Of a DNA stretch of 64,000 bases, positions 54,296-64,000 are shown piece after piece (the stretch's first letter is position 1; every line of letters starts with the position of its first letter). The translations under genes and the position numbers were made by a program. The notes beneath the pieces are model-generated. The model made no database searches and had not been told where the DNA came from. It saw nothing but the letters and a program-made list of their open reading frames with translations. Source of the stretch: Chara braunii (Eukaryota > Streptophyta > Charophyceae > Charales > Characeae); NCBI GenBank assembly GCA_003427395.1, contig BFEA01000548.1, positions 433,737 to 497,736 on the forward strand. Reading direction: 5' to 3'.

Positions 54296-54327
54296 GCACC
54301 GCGGGAAGTGCAGCGACAACACTTCCC
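54286..54327 (+). promoter_or_regulatory. Element III gag/pol -1 ribosomal frameshift signal
   Basis: The canonical slippery heptamer GGGAAAC (54286-54292), read in gag phase as xxG-GGA-AAC, directly precedes the gag TGA. After 10 bases, GGGAAGTG (54303-54310) pairs perfectly with CACTTCCC (54320-54327) across a 9-base loop. A -1 slip enters the open pol frame at 54292 (LSTAGSAATTLPSPPE). Element II has an 8-bp hairpin at the same place in which four pairs differ, all by paired changes. Confidence 0.78.
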
Positions 54328-54960
54328 AGTCCGCCGGAGTTGGCTGCCTTGCTAGCAGCCTCTCTCACATCCGGGGACACCGCGGGAGTCGCAAGTTCTC
54401 GCGTTGAGTACGAGAACTATGCTGTCGAGCTGGTCCCACCGTTGAACCAGCCTCTCCACGTGCAAGATTCAAGCGTATGCGCGGCAGTTCCGCCGTCGGA
54501 CAATGAACCGGTGGCTTCGCCAGCCATCTTATCGGAGGATCCGTCAACTTGGGCGAGACTTGAGGATCTCGACCCGTTGACGGTTGAGGACTTCCAATGG
54601 TTGCCTCTGCCCTCCACCGTTTTTTTGCCAACTCCGCATTGCAATGCCTTAATGGCACAACTACGCGAATACTTGCACGCTGCAGTACCACCTCCGTCGA
54701 CGGACGGCGGAGTATCGATTGTTGACCTTCGCAATTTTCTTGCGAAGATCGACCGCGAGTACGCAACGCAACGGTACGTCGACACCGACACACCGCTCCT
54801 CTATATCCGCATTCAGATCGGAAAGGTGACCTGCAGTGCCTTGATCGATTGTGGAGCGACTCGCAACTACATCAGCCAAGACTTCATGGCACGCGCCGAG
54901 CTAGGCCCGCGCGTTCGAAGGAAAAGTCAGCCTACGCACGTCACGTTGGCAATGGTCACA
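54292..54960 (+). pseudogene. Element III protease region
   Basis: Pol frame from the slip site: PPELAALLAASL, NYAVELVPPLNQPLHVQDSS, then VTCSALIDCGATRNYISQDF with the D-C-G-A active site. A frameshift near 54930 moves coding to a second frame, in which FNMIIGMSWLQSENHPVNFH, the second protease block, is found at about 55050-55115. Confidence 0.85.
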
Positions 54961-56078
54961 CGCAAAAGTCAATCGACCGATGCGTTGACTCGGTGCCCAT
55001 GTACTTCGCCCCGCTCGCAAGCGAGGCCGTGTCCTTCGACATATTGGACACCAAGTTCAATATGATCATAGGCATGTCGTGGCTGCAAAGCGAAAACCAT
55101 CCTGTGAACTTCCATCGCCGCACCATTCACGTTCGTGATCGGCATGGCGAACTAGTCCCGTGTACGGTGCCGCTTCCTCATCCTTCGATTGGTTGTCACG
55201 TGGTATCCGCGGCGAGCATTCGCCAATCCATCCGGCGAAACGACATCGAGTAGATGGGCATATGTTTTCTTCACGCCCTCCCACCCGGTGATCAGCCCAA
55301 GACGGATACGTCGGACCCACGCATCATTGAGCTGTTGGACAGCTATGGGGATGTCTTTCAAGCTCCCGCCGGAGTCATACCGGATCGGCCCATACGTCAC
55401 GGGATCACTCTCGAGGACGGCGCCGTACCTCCGCGCGGATGTATCTACCGCATGAGCAAAGAGGAACTTCAAGTGCTCCGAGCACAACTAGACGACCTCT
55501 TGGCCAAGGGCTGGATTCGCCCTAGCTGCTCGCCATACGGTGCTCCCGTTCTCTTCGTCCGGAAGAAGAACAAGGACCTTCGGTTGTGCATCGACTATCG
55601 TAAACTCAATGCACAAACGATCAAGAACGCCGACCCTCTCCCTCGGATCGATGATCTTCTCGAGCGACTCGGCGGCGCAAAGTACTTCTCCAAGCTAGAC
55701 CTCAAGTCCGTTTATCACCAGATCGAGATTCAGCCAAGAGATCGGTACAAGACCGCATTCAAGACGAGGTATGGGCACTTTGAGTGGATCGTCATGCCTT
55801 TCGGTCTCACCAATGCCCCGGCTACTTTCCAAGCGCCTATGACGACAGAATTCCGTGACTTGCTCGACCGCTCCGTACTCATTTACCGTGATGACATCTT
55901 GGTTTATAGTCGGTCGCTGGACGAGCATCTCGAGCACCTTCGCGCCATATTGGAGCGGCTTCGTATCGCCAAGTACAAGGCAAACCGCGACAAGTGCGAG
56001 TTTGCCCAGCAAGAGCTGGAGTACTTGGGCCATTACGTCACGCCGCAAGGCATTCGTCCGCTCGCGGACAAGTTATAA
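54960..56078 (+). pseudogene. Element III reverse transcriptase with altered active site (YRDD)
   Basis: Blocks: DRPIRHGITLEDGAVPPRGC, KGWIRPSCSPYGAPVLFVRK, LRLCIDYRKLNAQTIKN, YFSKLDLKSVYHQIEIQPRD, KTAFKTRYGHFEWIVMPFGL. The active site reads VLIYRDDILVYSR (55884-55895), so the usual hydrophobic residue of Y-x-D-D is Arg. The normally invariant Gly in LKSGYHQ is Val. Stops at 55251-55253 (TAG) and 56076-56078 (TAA) interrupt the frame. Element II has the normal YVDD and LKSGYHQ. Confidence 0.92.
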
Positions 56079-57665
56079 GCTATTCAAGATTGGCCGGACC
56101 TCAAGTGTACTACCGATGTCCGCTCCTTTCTCGGCTTGGCGTCGTACTACATGCGCTTCGTCAAAGGATTTCAACGCATCGCTGCACCATTGTCACGACT
56201 TCAGTCCCCCTTGGTGCCTTTCGAGTTCAGTGACGAGGCCAGGCATGCGTTTCACACGCTGAAGACGGCTTTGCTTCAAGATCCCATCCTAAGCATCTAC
56301 GACCCGACGTTGCCTACCAAAATGACTACAGACGCTTCCGGTTACGGCATTGGCGCGGTTTTGGAACAGCATGATGGCAAAGACTGGCATCCGGTTGAGT
56401 ATTTCAGCCAAAAGGTGCCGCCCATCAACACTCTTGATGATGCGAGGAAGAAGGAACTCCTAGCTTTTGTCTCCGTACTTAAGCGTTGGCGTCATTTTCT
56501 CCTCGGGCGTCGGCGATTCACGTGGGCAACNGANAACAATCCGTTGACATATTACAAGACGCAAGACACGGTGAGCAGCACGATCGGTCGGTGGATGTAT
56601 TTCATTGACCAGTTCGACTTCACCTCCAAGCACATNCCGGGCTCCTCGAACAAGGCGGCGGATGNTCTCTCGCGAAGACCCGATCTTTGCGCCATGGTAC
56701 ACTCCACGTTCNGCCTCGACGAGGACCTCCAANAACATTTCATAAACGGCTACAAGTCGGATCNNGGATTCTCCACNCTCTACGCGGACTTATCATCGGA
56801 CCAACCGCCGGCAAGCAACTATCGCATCACCGACGGCTACTTGCTCCTCCATACGCGAGGCAAGGACTTGTTGTGTGTTCCCCAAGACCGCATCTTGCGC
56901 ACTCGCCTCCTTGGCGAATACCATGATTNGCGGCTGGCAGGANACCTTGGCGTCGCACGCACACTAGNACGACTCCGCCAGCGNTTTCACTGGCCGGACA
57001 TCATCAACGACGTCAACCGGTACATTCAGTCATGTGTAGTTTGCCACCGGAATAAAGGGCGCCATCAGCTCCCTTACGGCGAACTGAAACCATTGNCGAT
57101 ACCTCGGGCACNAGGTCTCTCCATTGCNATGGATGTGACCGGTCCTTTCCCTCGCGATCGCCTTGGTCATGATGGTATTCTCACGGTCGTTGACCGTTTG
57201 AGCAAGTACGCTCGATTTCTTCCATGCAAGTATCATGCGACGGCTCCCGAGCTCGCACGACTTTTGCATACCGGCTGGTTTTGCAGCCACGACGTTCCGA
57301 AAGACATCGTCAGCGACCGCGACACTCGTTTCATGTCGGCCTTTTGGACGACACTCATGGCGGAATCCGGCACCAGCATGAAACCGAGCTCCTCACGACA
57401 TCCTCAAACGGATGGGCAAACGGAACGTGCGCACCAGACTGCGCAGATGATGCTCCGCACACTCATCCGCCCGGATCAGAAGGACTGGGTTGATCGCCTT
57501 CCCGACATCGAGATCGCCTACAACACTTCGGTGCACCCGGCGATTGGCGTGACTCCATTCGAGTTGCACCACGGTGGACGGAAAGGACGTATCTTCGCAG
57601 ACATTTTGCTTCCACGGGTTGCCGATATAGACGCCGCTTGCTCCCCCGCTTCTACACGGAAGTAG
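56079..57665 (+). pseudogene. Element III RNase H and integrase core
   Basis: RNase H: KMTTDASGYGIGAVLEQHD, DDARKKELLAFVSVLKRWRH, NNPLTYYKTQDTVSSTIGRW. Integrase zinc-binding: HD-x-RLAG-x-LGVARTL and QSCVVCHRNKG. Core: MDVTGPFPRDRLGHDGILTV (Asp), KDIVSDRDTRFMSAFWTTL (Asp), RHPQTDGQTERAHQTAQMML (Glu). About a dozen undetermined bases between 56530 and 57130 leave some residues unknown. It ends at TAG 57663-57665. Confidence 0.92.
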
Positions 57666-58262
57666 AGGGAACTGCTGGCCAAAGCCCGCGCTAACATGCA
57701 AAAGGCTCAGGTTCGTATGCGGCAGCAAGCGAACCGGCGTCACATCCCATGTCCAATTCGCGTCGGTGACCTAGTTTGGGTCACCTCCGAGGAATTCGCG
57801 CTCGAGCAGGACATCTCGCGCAAGCTCCTCCCGAAGTGGTTTGGACCATGGATGGTCACTTCAGCAGCTGGCGACGACCCCGCGGGTCCATCATTCATCA
57901 TCGAGATTCCCCCGCATTTGACGGTACACCCGATCTTTCACGCTTCCAAGCTAGCGGTTTACACTCCAGCCTCCGCAGCGGACTTCCCGGGCAGACGGTC
58001 ATAGGACCCTCCTTCAATGGATGGCCATCAGGAGGTCGACAGGGTTCTCAAGCATCGCAAGCATGGCAACAAGCCAATGCAGTACAAAGTTACATTCAAG
58101 CAATGCGATCCGAATGACACACGCTGGATCTCAAGAGCTGATCTGAAGGCATCAACACCCCTCATCTTCGCGCATTATGAAAAACAGCGACTTGCTAAGG
58201 AAGCTGCCCAACCTGCCCGCCCTGTACGGACATCGGACAGACAGCTTCGCCCTCGCAGTTAG
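57666..58262 (+). pseudogene. Element III integrase C-terminus and chromodomain
   Basis: After the TAG the same frame gives AQVRMRQQANRRHIPCPIRV, GDLVWVTSEEFALEQDISRK, LLPKWFGPWMVTSAAGDDPA and HPIFHASKLAVYTP (GPY/F and HASKL blocks). A TAG at 58002 interrupts, then the chromodomain reads DGHQEVDRVLKHRKHGNKPM, QYKVTFKQCDPNDTRWISRA and ends RPRS-stop. The chromodomain would guide integration to chromatin carrying particular histone marks. Confidence 0.9.
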
Positions 58263-58273
58263 CTTGGTCCTTC

Positions 58274-58284
58274 AAGGGGGGGAG
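58274..58284 (+). other. Element III polypurine tract
   Basis: AAGGGGGGGAG ends two bases before the 3' LTR, the same arrangement as element II. Confidence 0.88.
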
Positions 58285-58286
58285 TG

Positions 58287-58811
58287 TGTGGCATACTGAG
58301 CCACACGGGCCCCAGTTAGGGCCCGGTTCCAAGACAGGCAGGATTAGCCTAGGGGACACCGATTCAGATGAGGCTCAAAAGGGCCTGGACCACGACGGTT
58401 CAGGCAGGCCCAGGCCGAACGGCCACAAGGTCGGTACCGGTCCAGCCTAGGACCTACCGGCAGCGGTTCAGAGGCTGCCGTAGTTTAGGCGCTAAACCAG
58501 TTTCGAAACTGGACCGTTGATCTAGATCAACGGTCCAGGCCAGTAGGTACCGGAAGGCAAGAGGCCGGCCCAGCACTACAAAAGGCTGGGTACCAGCCTC
58601 AGTAGGAAGGTTAGTANGTACGAGTTAGTCTGGNGGATTAGCGGAGCAGCCAAGCGTTNAGCAGATTAGCGCAGCGCTGCAGCAGNGAGAGCAGCCANGA
58701 GACAGCGGGCGCAGCGGCAANAGGAACAGCGCAGNGGCCCAGCCGCGCCATAGCTACCAGCAGGTACCGGGAGGAAGGCTCTGCCTTCTCTCCCTCTGTT
58801 CCATCTGCCTC

Positions 58812-58853
<42 letters not shown>

Positions 58854-59384
58854 ACCCTCTCGGTCTAAGTCTACTTCTCCTACAGGACTACTACTACAGT
58901 AATGGATATGGTTATGATTTCTGATGACATATGAGACAGCGACATTGAGAGTACGAGTTGAGGACTATTTCGGGATCTGATTTTCATCTCTTCTTCGGAG
59001 ATGTACTTTACATTGTGAGATCGACATCTGGGAGATTGTGAGACTTGGTATTCACGACATTTCGGATTTTCGTCACTTCTGACAGTTCAAGTTACTATCT
59101 TTGGAAACATTGAGTTGACATCATCTCCCCTCTCCTCCTCCTTCGTCTCTCCCCTCTCCCCCCTTCATCTGTGTATGATTTCAGTCCCTGGCCCTTCGTC
59201 TCTTCTCAAGGCCAGGGCATTCACACCCGATGAATGTATGAGAGTTGTTCGATTGCAGTCCGAGTCAGGTCTGAGTCAATCCAAAGGTATCATGCCCTTC
59301 CGCTGTATTTGTATCAACTCTGTATTATCTGGTCGGTTCTGGGAATCTGCGCCATATTTATGACTGTTTCACAAGTATGCAACA
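58287..59384 (+). repeat. Element III 3' LTR
   Basis: 1098 bp from TGTGGCATAC to GTATGCAACA. It contains a 16-bp inverted pair around TTGATCTAGATCAA and a (CT)n run at 58813-58850. Single Ns occur between 58617 and 58734. Its outline (GC-rich start, CT tract, AGTATGCAACA end) resembles the element II LTR, indicating related families. Confidence 0.93.
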
Positions 59385-60020
59385 ATCGGTCTTGGGGTCA
59401 TCGCCCTTGAACTTGTTGGGAGCAGGGATCTTGGGACCTCTTTGGTCTCCTGCAGTCACAGCAGGATAATTGGCCTTTCCTGAGGCCTTTTGGGAAGGGG
59501 TAGATGACCGGGAAGAATGTACAGAACCAGCATGGGATGGATGTGGTGAGGAAGGGGGTGAAGGAGGAGGAGAAGGTTTGGGTTTCAGCAGAGGGAGCTG
59601 AGGAGTAATCAGCTTGGCGGCTGCCAGTTGAGCAGTCAAGTTCCGAATAGAATCCAGGATCTTGGACTGCTGAGCTGACAGCTCGTCAACCCGACGCTCA
59701 GTCGCACAAAGCGATCATCCCAGTTGGTGAACTGGGAGCTGGTGATCTTGTGCTCTAGCAAGATCATTTCCGCCATGTGCTTAGTTATCTAAGCACAGCG
59801 GTCATCGGTGAGCGACTTCTCTAGCTGCTGCAACAGATATTCCCTTCTGGAATGATCTGTTGCAGCCTCTAGCTCAACTGCCTCCTACTGTTCCACTTTT
59901 GCAAGTCTGGCCTGTTGCTGCCGCAACTGTTCTTCCAGCTCCTTCAACCGCTGAGTAGCAGTCAGAGGTGGAGGAGGAGTAGAGGTTGAAGGCTGTTCAC
60001 CTTCCACCTTCATCACCACT
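59385..60020 (-). pseudogene. Element IV gag N-terminal part
   Basis: The minus strand has RLKELEEQLRQQQARLAKVE, a Gln/Glu/Leu coiled coil, then LEAATDHSRREYLLQQLEKS, IRNLTAQLAAAKLITPQLPL, a Pro/Ser linker and PAPNKFKGDDPKTD, the usual start of the capsid core, cut exactly at the ATCGG target of element III. Two in-frame TAGs and a frameshift lie in the coiled-coil part. Confidence 0.78.
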
Positions 60021-61590
60021 TCCACCTGTGGCTGCTGCTGAGCCCCCTGATCAGACAATTTCCCGGTTCAATATAAAACCAAAAATAACAGACAGCAAAC
60101 AGAGTATGCAGCGATACTCAAATTCCTTCAGATATCCTGGAATCGCTGCAATAACTCAACACTGGAGTCGGTGGGTGTACAGGCAATCAACGATTTGGGT
60201 TGGAAGGGTGCCTTTGGGGTCAAGTGTCAGACAGACTGTAAGTCCAGCAAAATCAGTCACACGATTTCCTTTTTACTGACCCTGGACCACACTAGGGTTA
60301 TTAGAGTCACTCCACTACTCTTCCAGAGACCCACTAGATTTTCAGTACCCACTAGAAAACAAGTGTCATCGGTGAGAATGATGGAAGATGATTAGTACTG
60401 ACTAGAGGGATCAACCACAACAAGCGATGCAGACAAACACCCTGTATCATGACTCAGACTCAATTTTAGACTCTGATGACTCTGGCGGCCATACCCTAGG
60501 GTATGGGGAATTACAATTTTCACTGTATCCATTGAAATACTGCAAATCCAATCCTGCGATTCTACAGTATTACCTATTTGTGGATTGCGATTCACTGGGG
60601 ACTGACAGAACTGGATTCTGACGGACATAATTGAAGTTACGACTAACCCTAGGTAGCACGAGCTAAAAATAGACTCAGCGCAAAACTGCAATTCACTGTA
60701 TCACTACCTTTCCAGCGCAGAATTCACAGTTTGAGCATCCCAGAATAATCGCAATGCAGTATAGCAGTCGCAGAACAATTTTGGATCAGAAAGAGTCAAC
60801 AGAGGGTGAGAAATGAGCAGAGAGAGGTAGGGGAGAAATGGCTATGGCTGTCATGCAGTCTACGATTTTCACGTCCAGTCACTAGCAGACAGATAGACCA
60901 TTATAATTAACTAAACTAATACTATATGGATCGCAATACAGGTAGGTGCATGGAACGGACTCACTTTCAGAGAATCTTGCAGGTGATGATGAAGATCTGG
61001 CTATGGCTGATGATAACCCTTATCTCGCCAATTCCTCCAAATATTCCTCCTGATAATCCCACGCACAGAACTGCTTCAAACTTGTTGATCCTCCTCAGGA
61101 TCCTGTAGCGCTGCACTCCCTCAACTCAGATACACTGTATCTGGTCCTGTGGCGCCCAGATAGCCAACACCAAAATATCTTGCCACAGTGCCTGGTAGCT
61201 GCTGATGCTAAAAATAGCCGCATATGGGGTTATTTCTCCTGGAGATTGATACAGTATGTCAATCTCCCTCAGCGCAACCCAGGGATAATGCCGCTCAAGG
61301 TTCCCTGATGTCCTCAGGGGTAATTCGCCACTTTGGGGTAATTCGCAGAACTACCCTCATGGTTGGCTATGGCGAATTAGCCCTGTACTCGCCACTTCTT
61401 GACAAGCGCCCTGACAGGCTCAGTGCGCTTGCTCAGTGCAACCACTGAACACTTGAATCCACCGCTGAAAGTCTTCTTCCCTGCTGACTCAGTACTGGGG
61501 AAGATGAATCGCCATGAAACTCTCGCCAGTAGATCGCCAGATGAGGAAGATGCCTCGGTGCGCTCAACCCTCAGTGTTCCAATTCCAATC
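60021..61590 (-). other. Element IV leader region, no gene recognised
   Basis: About 1.5 kb between primer binding site and gag on the minus strand, with only short unconvincing frames. It is probably untranslated leader. Its length is large for a Ty3/gypsy element and may include part of gag that I cannot recognise. Confidence 0.5.
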
Positions 61591-61605
61591 CCAACTCTGA
61601 TACCA
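61591..61605 (-). other. Element IV primer binding site (initiator Met-tRNA)
   Basis: Minus strand TGGTATCAGAGTTGG starts two bases after the 5' LTR end. The first 11 bases match the complement of initiator Met-tRNA exactly. Confidence 0.9.
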
Positions 61606-61607
61606 AC

Positions 61608-62664
61608 TGTAATGAACTTGGTGGTCTGACGATTTTTACCGCCACTCGCACACAGACAATCTCATACACGCCCATACATGCATAAGAGAATGGGGAGAGG
61701 AGACATAGTCCACACTGCACACTGATCAGAGTAGGCAGCGGAATACAGCTATGCTCAGATGGGGAGAAGACACAATGTTTCTCTCTCTCTGACACACTCC
61801 CAACAGCCAATCACAAGTAGAACCGGCACACTGATGATGAGCCAACTCAAACAATTATCGTAACAGAGTTTGTTCCAGTATCTCGCCACTCTCAGAACTC
61901 ACACCCCACTCTCTATCCTACACCCAGTTAGTAGCGCCACATCAGAATGGCCTCCCGGTGGCCAGCGCCAACCACCCTGATGAAGAACAGGTCCTGCGAT
62001 GGAGGCTTTAGTGCCGATGGACAACTCTGACGAAGGAACAGGCAGCTATGGCTGCCACCACCCACGAACACACACTGTAGAGCCTCGATGTAGCCTGGCC
62101 ATACGCAGATACCCCCAGGGGTAGATGCGCTGAGGATGCCCCAGCTATGGCAGACTTAGACTGGGCCGGCTATGGCTGCTGTCAACGGCGAGTCTCATGA
62201 TGCCGCCTGTAGACCATCACCGCCACCAACTTGCTTGGCCTCTCTAATGCTGCTTCGCGAGAAATGAATTGCCAAAAGTCCTGAACCGATGGGCCTAACC
62301 TACCTATAGACTATGCCAGACCTAGACCGGACTGACTGAGCGACCGGTACCGTTGCTGTATCGGCCTCTCGGCCTCTACCGGACCCGGCTATAGGCTATA
62401 GGACCGTCTATCAGCATAGGCCACTTAGGGCCTGTCTGTCCTAGGGGTAGCCCGGGCCTGCTATACGCAGTTAGGGTAGCTGTAGGAATTCGGGTTAGTA
62501 CTGGGCCTATATTTTCCCAGATTTGCAGATATGTCCCTCACGAATTTCCCTACAGGCAGGTCTCTCGGTTAGCCCTCAGCCAAACAAAATTACGAATCTA
62601 ACCCTACCGGTTAGTGTACAGCCTCGCAATCAATCTCGGCAGTAGAAATCAGCAAGTCATTGCA
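61608..62664 (-). repeat. Element IV 5' LTR
   Basis: 1057 bp; plus-strand start TGTAATGAAC and end CATTGCA form near-perfect inverted ends. It pairs with 48127-49203. Confidence 0.93.
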
Positions 62665-63076
62665 GCCGCCTGCCGGTCTGAGCTGAACGGTCATTTCGAC
62701 GGTTCAGCCCACGGCGCAGGAGGCCAGCATCGAGGCCGACCGGTCGCCGGACGGTACTTAGGTCGGTCCAGCGGCCATTCCCAGATCTGGAGCAGGGGCA
62801 CACTGGAGGAGCGCTGCGCTATTCTGTTTAGAGCGCAGTGCTAGAGGCAGCAGCGCGAGGTTTAGCGCTGGACTGCACAGGGATAGAGAGAGTAGGAGGT
62901 AATTACCTGGCGCTTACCTGTGGCGCCATTGTCCCAGCTTGAAGGAGGTCTTCAACGGCTCTAGCGCGCACCTGCAGGTAAGGCCTAGGGCCAGGGACAG
63001 GGCAGCAAGGATTCTCCTCCTCCCTACCTCACCATCTCTCCCTCCTCCTCTGCCACCTCTTCTTCCTCTCCTTCAG

Positions 63077-63107
<31 letters not shown>

Positions 63108-63655
63108 CTTCTTCGTCTTCAGACTTCTTCTTCTTCTTCAGATTGGACACTTTGGTACGAGTTGGACAGAGATCAGTGTTTGGACTTCAGTGGTAAGAGC
63201 CTGTGATACTACCGGATTCGAGACTTGGAGATAGTTGGGATTGATACTCGGCGGCATCACTGATTGGACACCGGTTACATTAGGACTTGTATCTCCGACA
63301 TTGGTGACTTATTGTCCACGACATTCTGATCTTTGTTCGGTGACATTTTGGACCACCATATCGGTGACCTTCTGGAGTCTATCTCAGTGACATCTGGCGC
63401 TGCCTATACCTCCCACCTCCATCGTCTCTCCTCCCACCTTTCATTTGTGTATGGTTGTACGGGGCCTGAAGCATCATCTATGATTGGCTTCAGACCCCAC
63501 CATCTCCGATTGCTTGTGTGTTGAGTGATATCTGGATGGGTTCAGTCTATGTGAGTCAGTCCATTTCTCAGACTTCCGCTGCATACATGCTCATCCTATA
63601 TTGGTTGATCTTTGGTTCTGCCCATACTTGTTGAAGTATTCACTAGTATGCAACA
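62665..63655 (+). repeat. Element II 3' LTR, right part
   Basis: It continues the LTR interrupted at 48126 (GCCGCCTGCCGGTCTGAGCT matches 24735 onward), includes the TTC tract at 63078-63138 and ends CTAGTATGCAACA. It retains the segment GATACTACCGGATTCG that is missing beside element V in the 5' LTR. Confidence 0.93.
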
Positions 63656-63986
63656 ACCTGGCAGCATGAAATTTGCTGTCAAATACGAACAGGGGTTGCA
63701 GCAGGCTGTAGATCACATCAAGAAAGCTCAAGATGCTATGATCACATCTGATAACAAACACATACGAGAATCTGCATTTCAGGTAGGTGAACGAGACTGG
63801 GTAAAGTCATCTGAGTTGGGACAGGAGTTGGGAATCTCATGTAAATTAATGCCACAGTACTTTGGACTCTGGGAAATCCTTGATATAGTGGGAGATCAAC
63901 CAGATGGTCCTTCATATGTTATTCGCATCCCTGGTCACCTTGCACGCACCCAGTTTCCATGCCTCCAAGTTGCAACCTTTCGCTGA
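63656..63986 (+). pseudogene. Element VI integrase C-terminal region, resumed
   Basis: After the ACCTG duplication the sequence reads GSMKFAVKYEQGLQQAVDHI, then FQVGERDWVKSSELGQELGI, LMPQYFGLWEILDIVGDQPD and PSYVIRIPGHLARTQFP. This is the GPY/F-type C-terminal region expected after the core at 23872-24380. The second half of the 122-bp duplicated segment is here. The element continues past the window end. Confidence 0.88.
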
Positions 63987-64000
63987 AGCTGAGCAGTTTC

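Larger units (their letters stand above)
53834..59384 (+). mobile_element. Element III: chromovirus inserted in element IV gag
   Basis: 5551 bp between perfect 5-bp ATCGG duplications, starting TGTGGCATAC and ending GTATGCAACA. The 5' LTR is cut after 329 bp and joins the end of gag, so about 770 bp of LTR, the primer site and most of gag are missing. Pol and the 3' LTR (1098 bp) are present. Over the shared 329 bp, the LTR copies differ at about 7 positions, fewer than element II's LTRs, which agrees with the nesting order. Its coding is closely related to element II. Confidence 0.95.
48127..62664 (-). mobile_element. Element IV: chromovirus inserted in element II 3' LTR
   Basis: LTRs at 48127-49203 and 61608-62664 share TGTxATGAACTTGGT starts and AAGTCATTGCA ends. 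On the minus strand the order is LTR, primer site, gag, protease, RT, RNase H, integrase, chromodomain, LTR. The flanking element II LTR can be rejoined (GGCTGACG before, GCCGCCTGCC after; 24735 shows the uninterrupted order), leaving a 4-5 bp target duplication with one mismatch. Gag is split by element III. Confidence 0.93.
24537..63655 (+). mobile_element. Element II: chromovirus (Ty3/gypsy) spanning 39 kb because of nested insertions
   Basis: Both outer ends are defined: TGTTACATTC at 24537, AGTATGCAACA ending at 63655, and ACCTG duplicated outside. Parts in order: 5' LTR (24537-25333 and 33478-33912), primer binding site (33917), gag, frameshift signal, protease, RT, RNase H, integrase with chromodomain, polypurine tract (47949-47959), and 3' LTR (47962-48126 and 62665-63655). 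It is interrupted by element V, insertion X and element IV. In the 435-bp LTR segment I compared by eye, the two LTRs differ at about 18 positions, mostly transitions. Confidence 0.93.

Noticed and set aside
1-64000. Bacterial or phage systems, CRISPR arrays, operons
   Set aside because: No direct-repeat and spacer pattern, no clustered intact genes; all evidence is eukaryotic retroelement DNA.

Overview
This is a stretch of eukaryotic nuclear DNA that is almost entirely transposable elements. The strongest lineage clues are: a fragment of a plant-type mitochondrial nad5 gene (18428-18631); the first exon of a SurE-type nucleotidase ending in a GTGAGT donor; several Ty3/gypsy elements ending in chromodomains (chromoviruses) primed by initiator Met-tRNA; and tRNA-derived SINEs and MITEs. 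I infer a streptophyte, either a charophycean alga such as Chara or an early land plant. The species is a guess. Two N runs and scattered single Ns show this is a draft assembly.

Layout. Positions 1-8160 hold a decayed minus-strand Ty3/gypsy element (element I). It has an unusual Cys/His cluster before the integrase and an unexplained open reading frame after it. Positions 8160-18430 are gene-poor: a Harbinger-like MITE, tRNA-derived SINEs, the SurE exon at 10788-10957, a 122-bp tandem duplication, a degenerate minus-strand gypsy fragment (15610-17060), a minisatellite, and a GA tract running into an N gap. Positions 18428-20930 hold the nad5 fragment and a 2-kb block bounded by an inverted repeat, with a hAT-like MITE and hairpin-rich DNA inside.

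Positions 20930-64000 are one nest of insertions. Element VI (plus strand, 20930-24536, resuming at 63656) was hit in its integrase by element II (24537-63655, plus strand, ACCTG target duplication on both sides). Element II was then hit three times. Element V (minus) sits in its 5' LTR at 25334-33477. An unclassified 7.3-kb insertion X, carrying an unidentified minus-strand gene, sits in its RNase H at 38912-46202. Element IV (minus, 48127-62664) sits in its 3' LTR. Element IV was in turn split in gag by element III (plus, 53834-59384, ATCGG target duplication). Element III resembles element II but has lost most of its 5' LTR and gag.

No retroelement looks intact; all carry stops or frameshifts. 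The most interesting signal is the gag/pol junction of elements II and III. There pol lies in the -1 frame, a slippery-type heptamer touches the gag stop, and an 8-bp hairpin follows in both copies. Four of its eight base pairs differ between the copies, all by compensating changes. This points to programmed -1 frameshifting.
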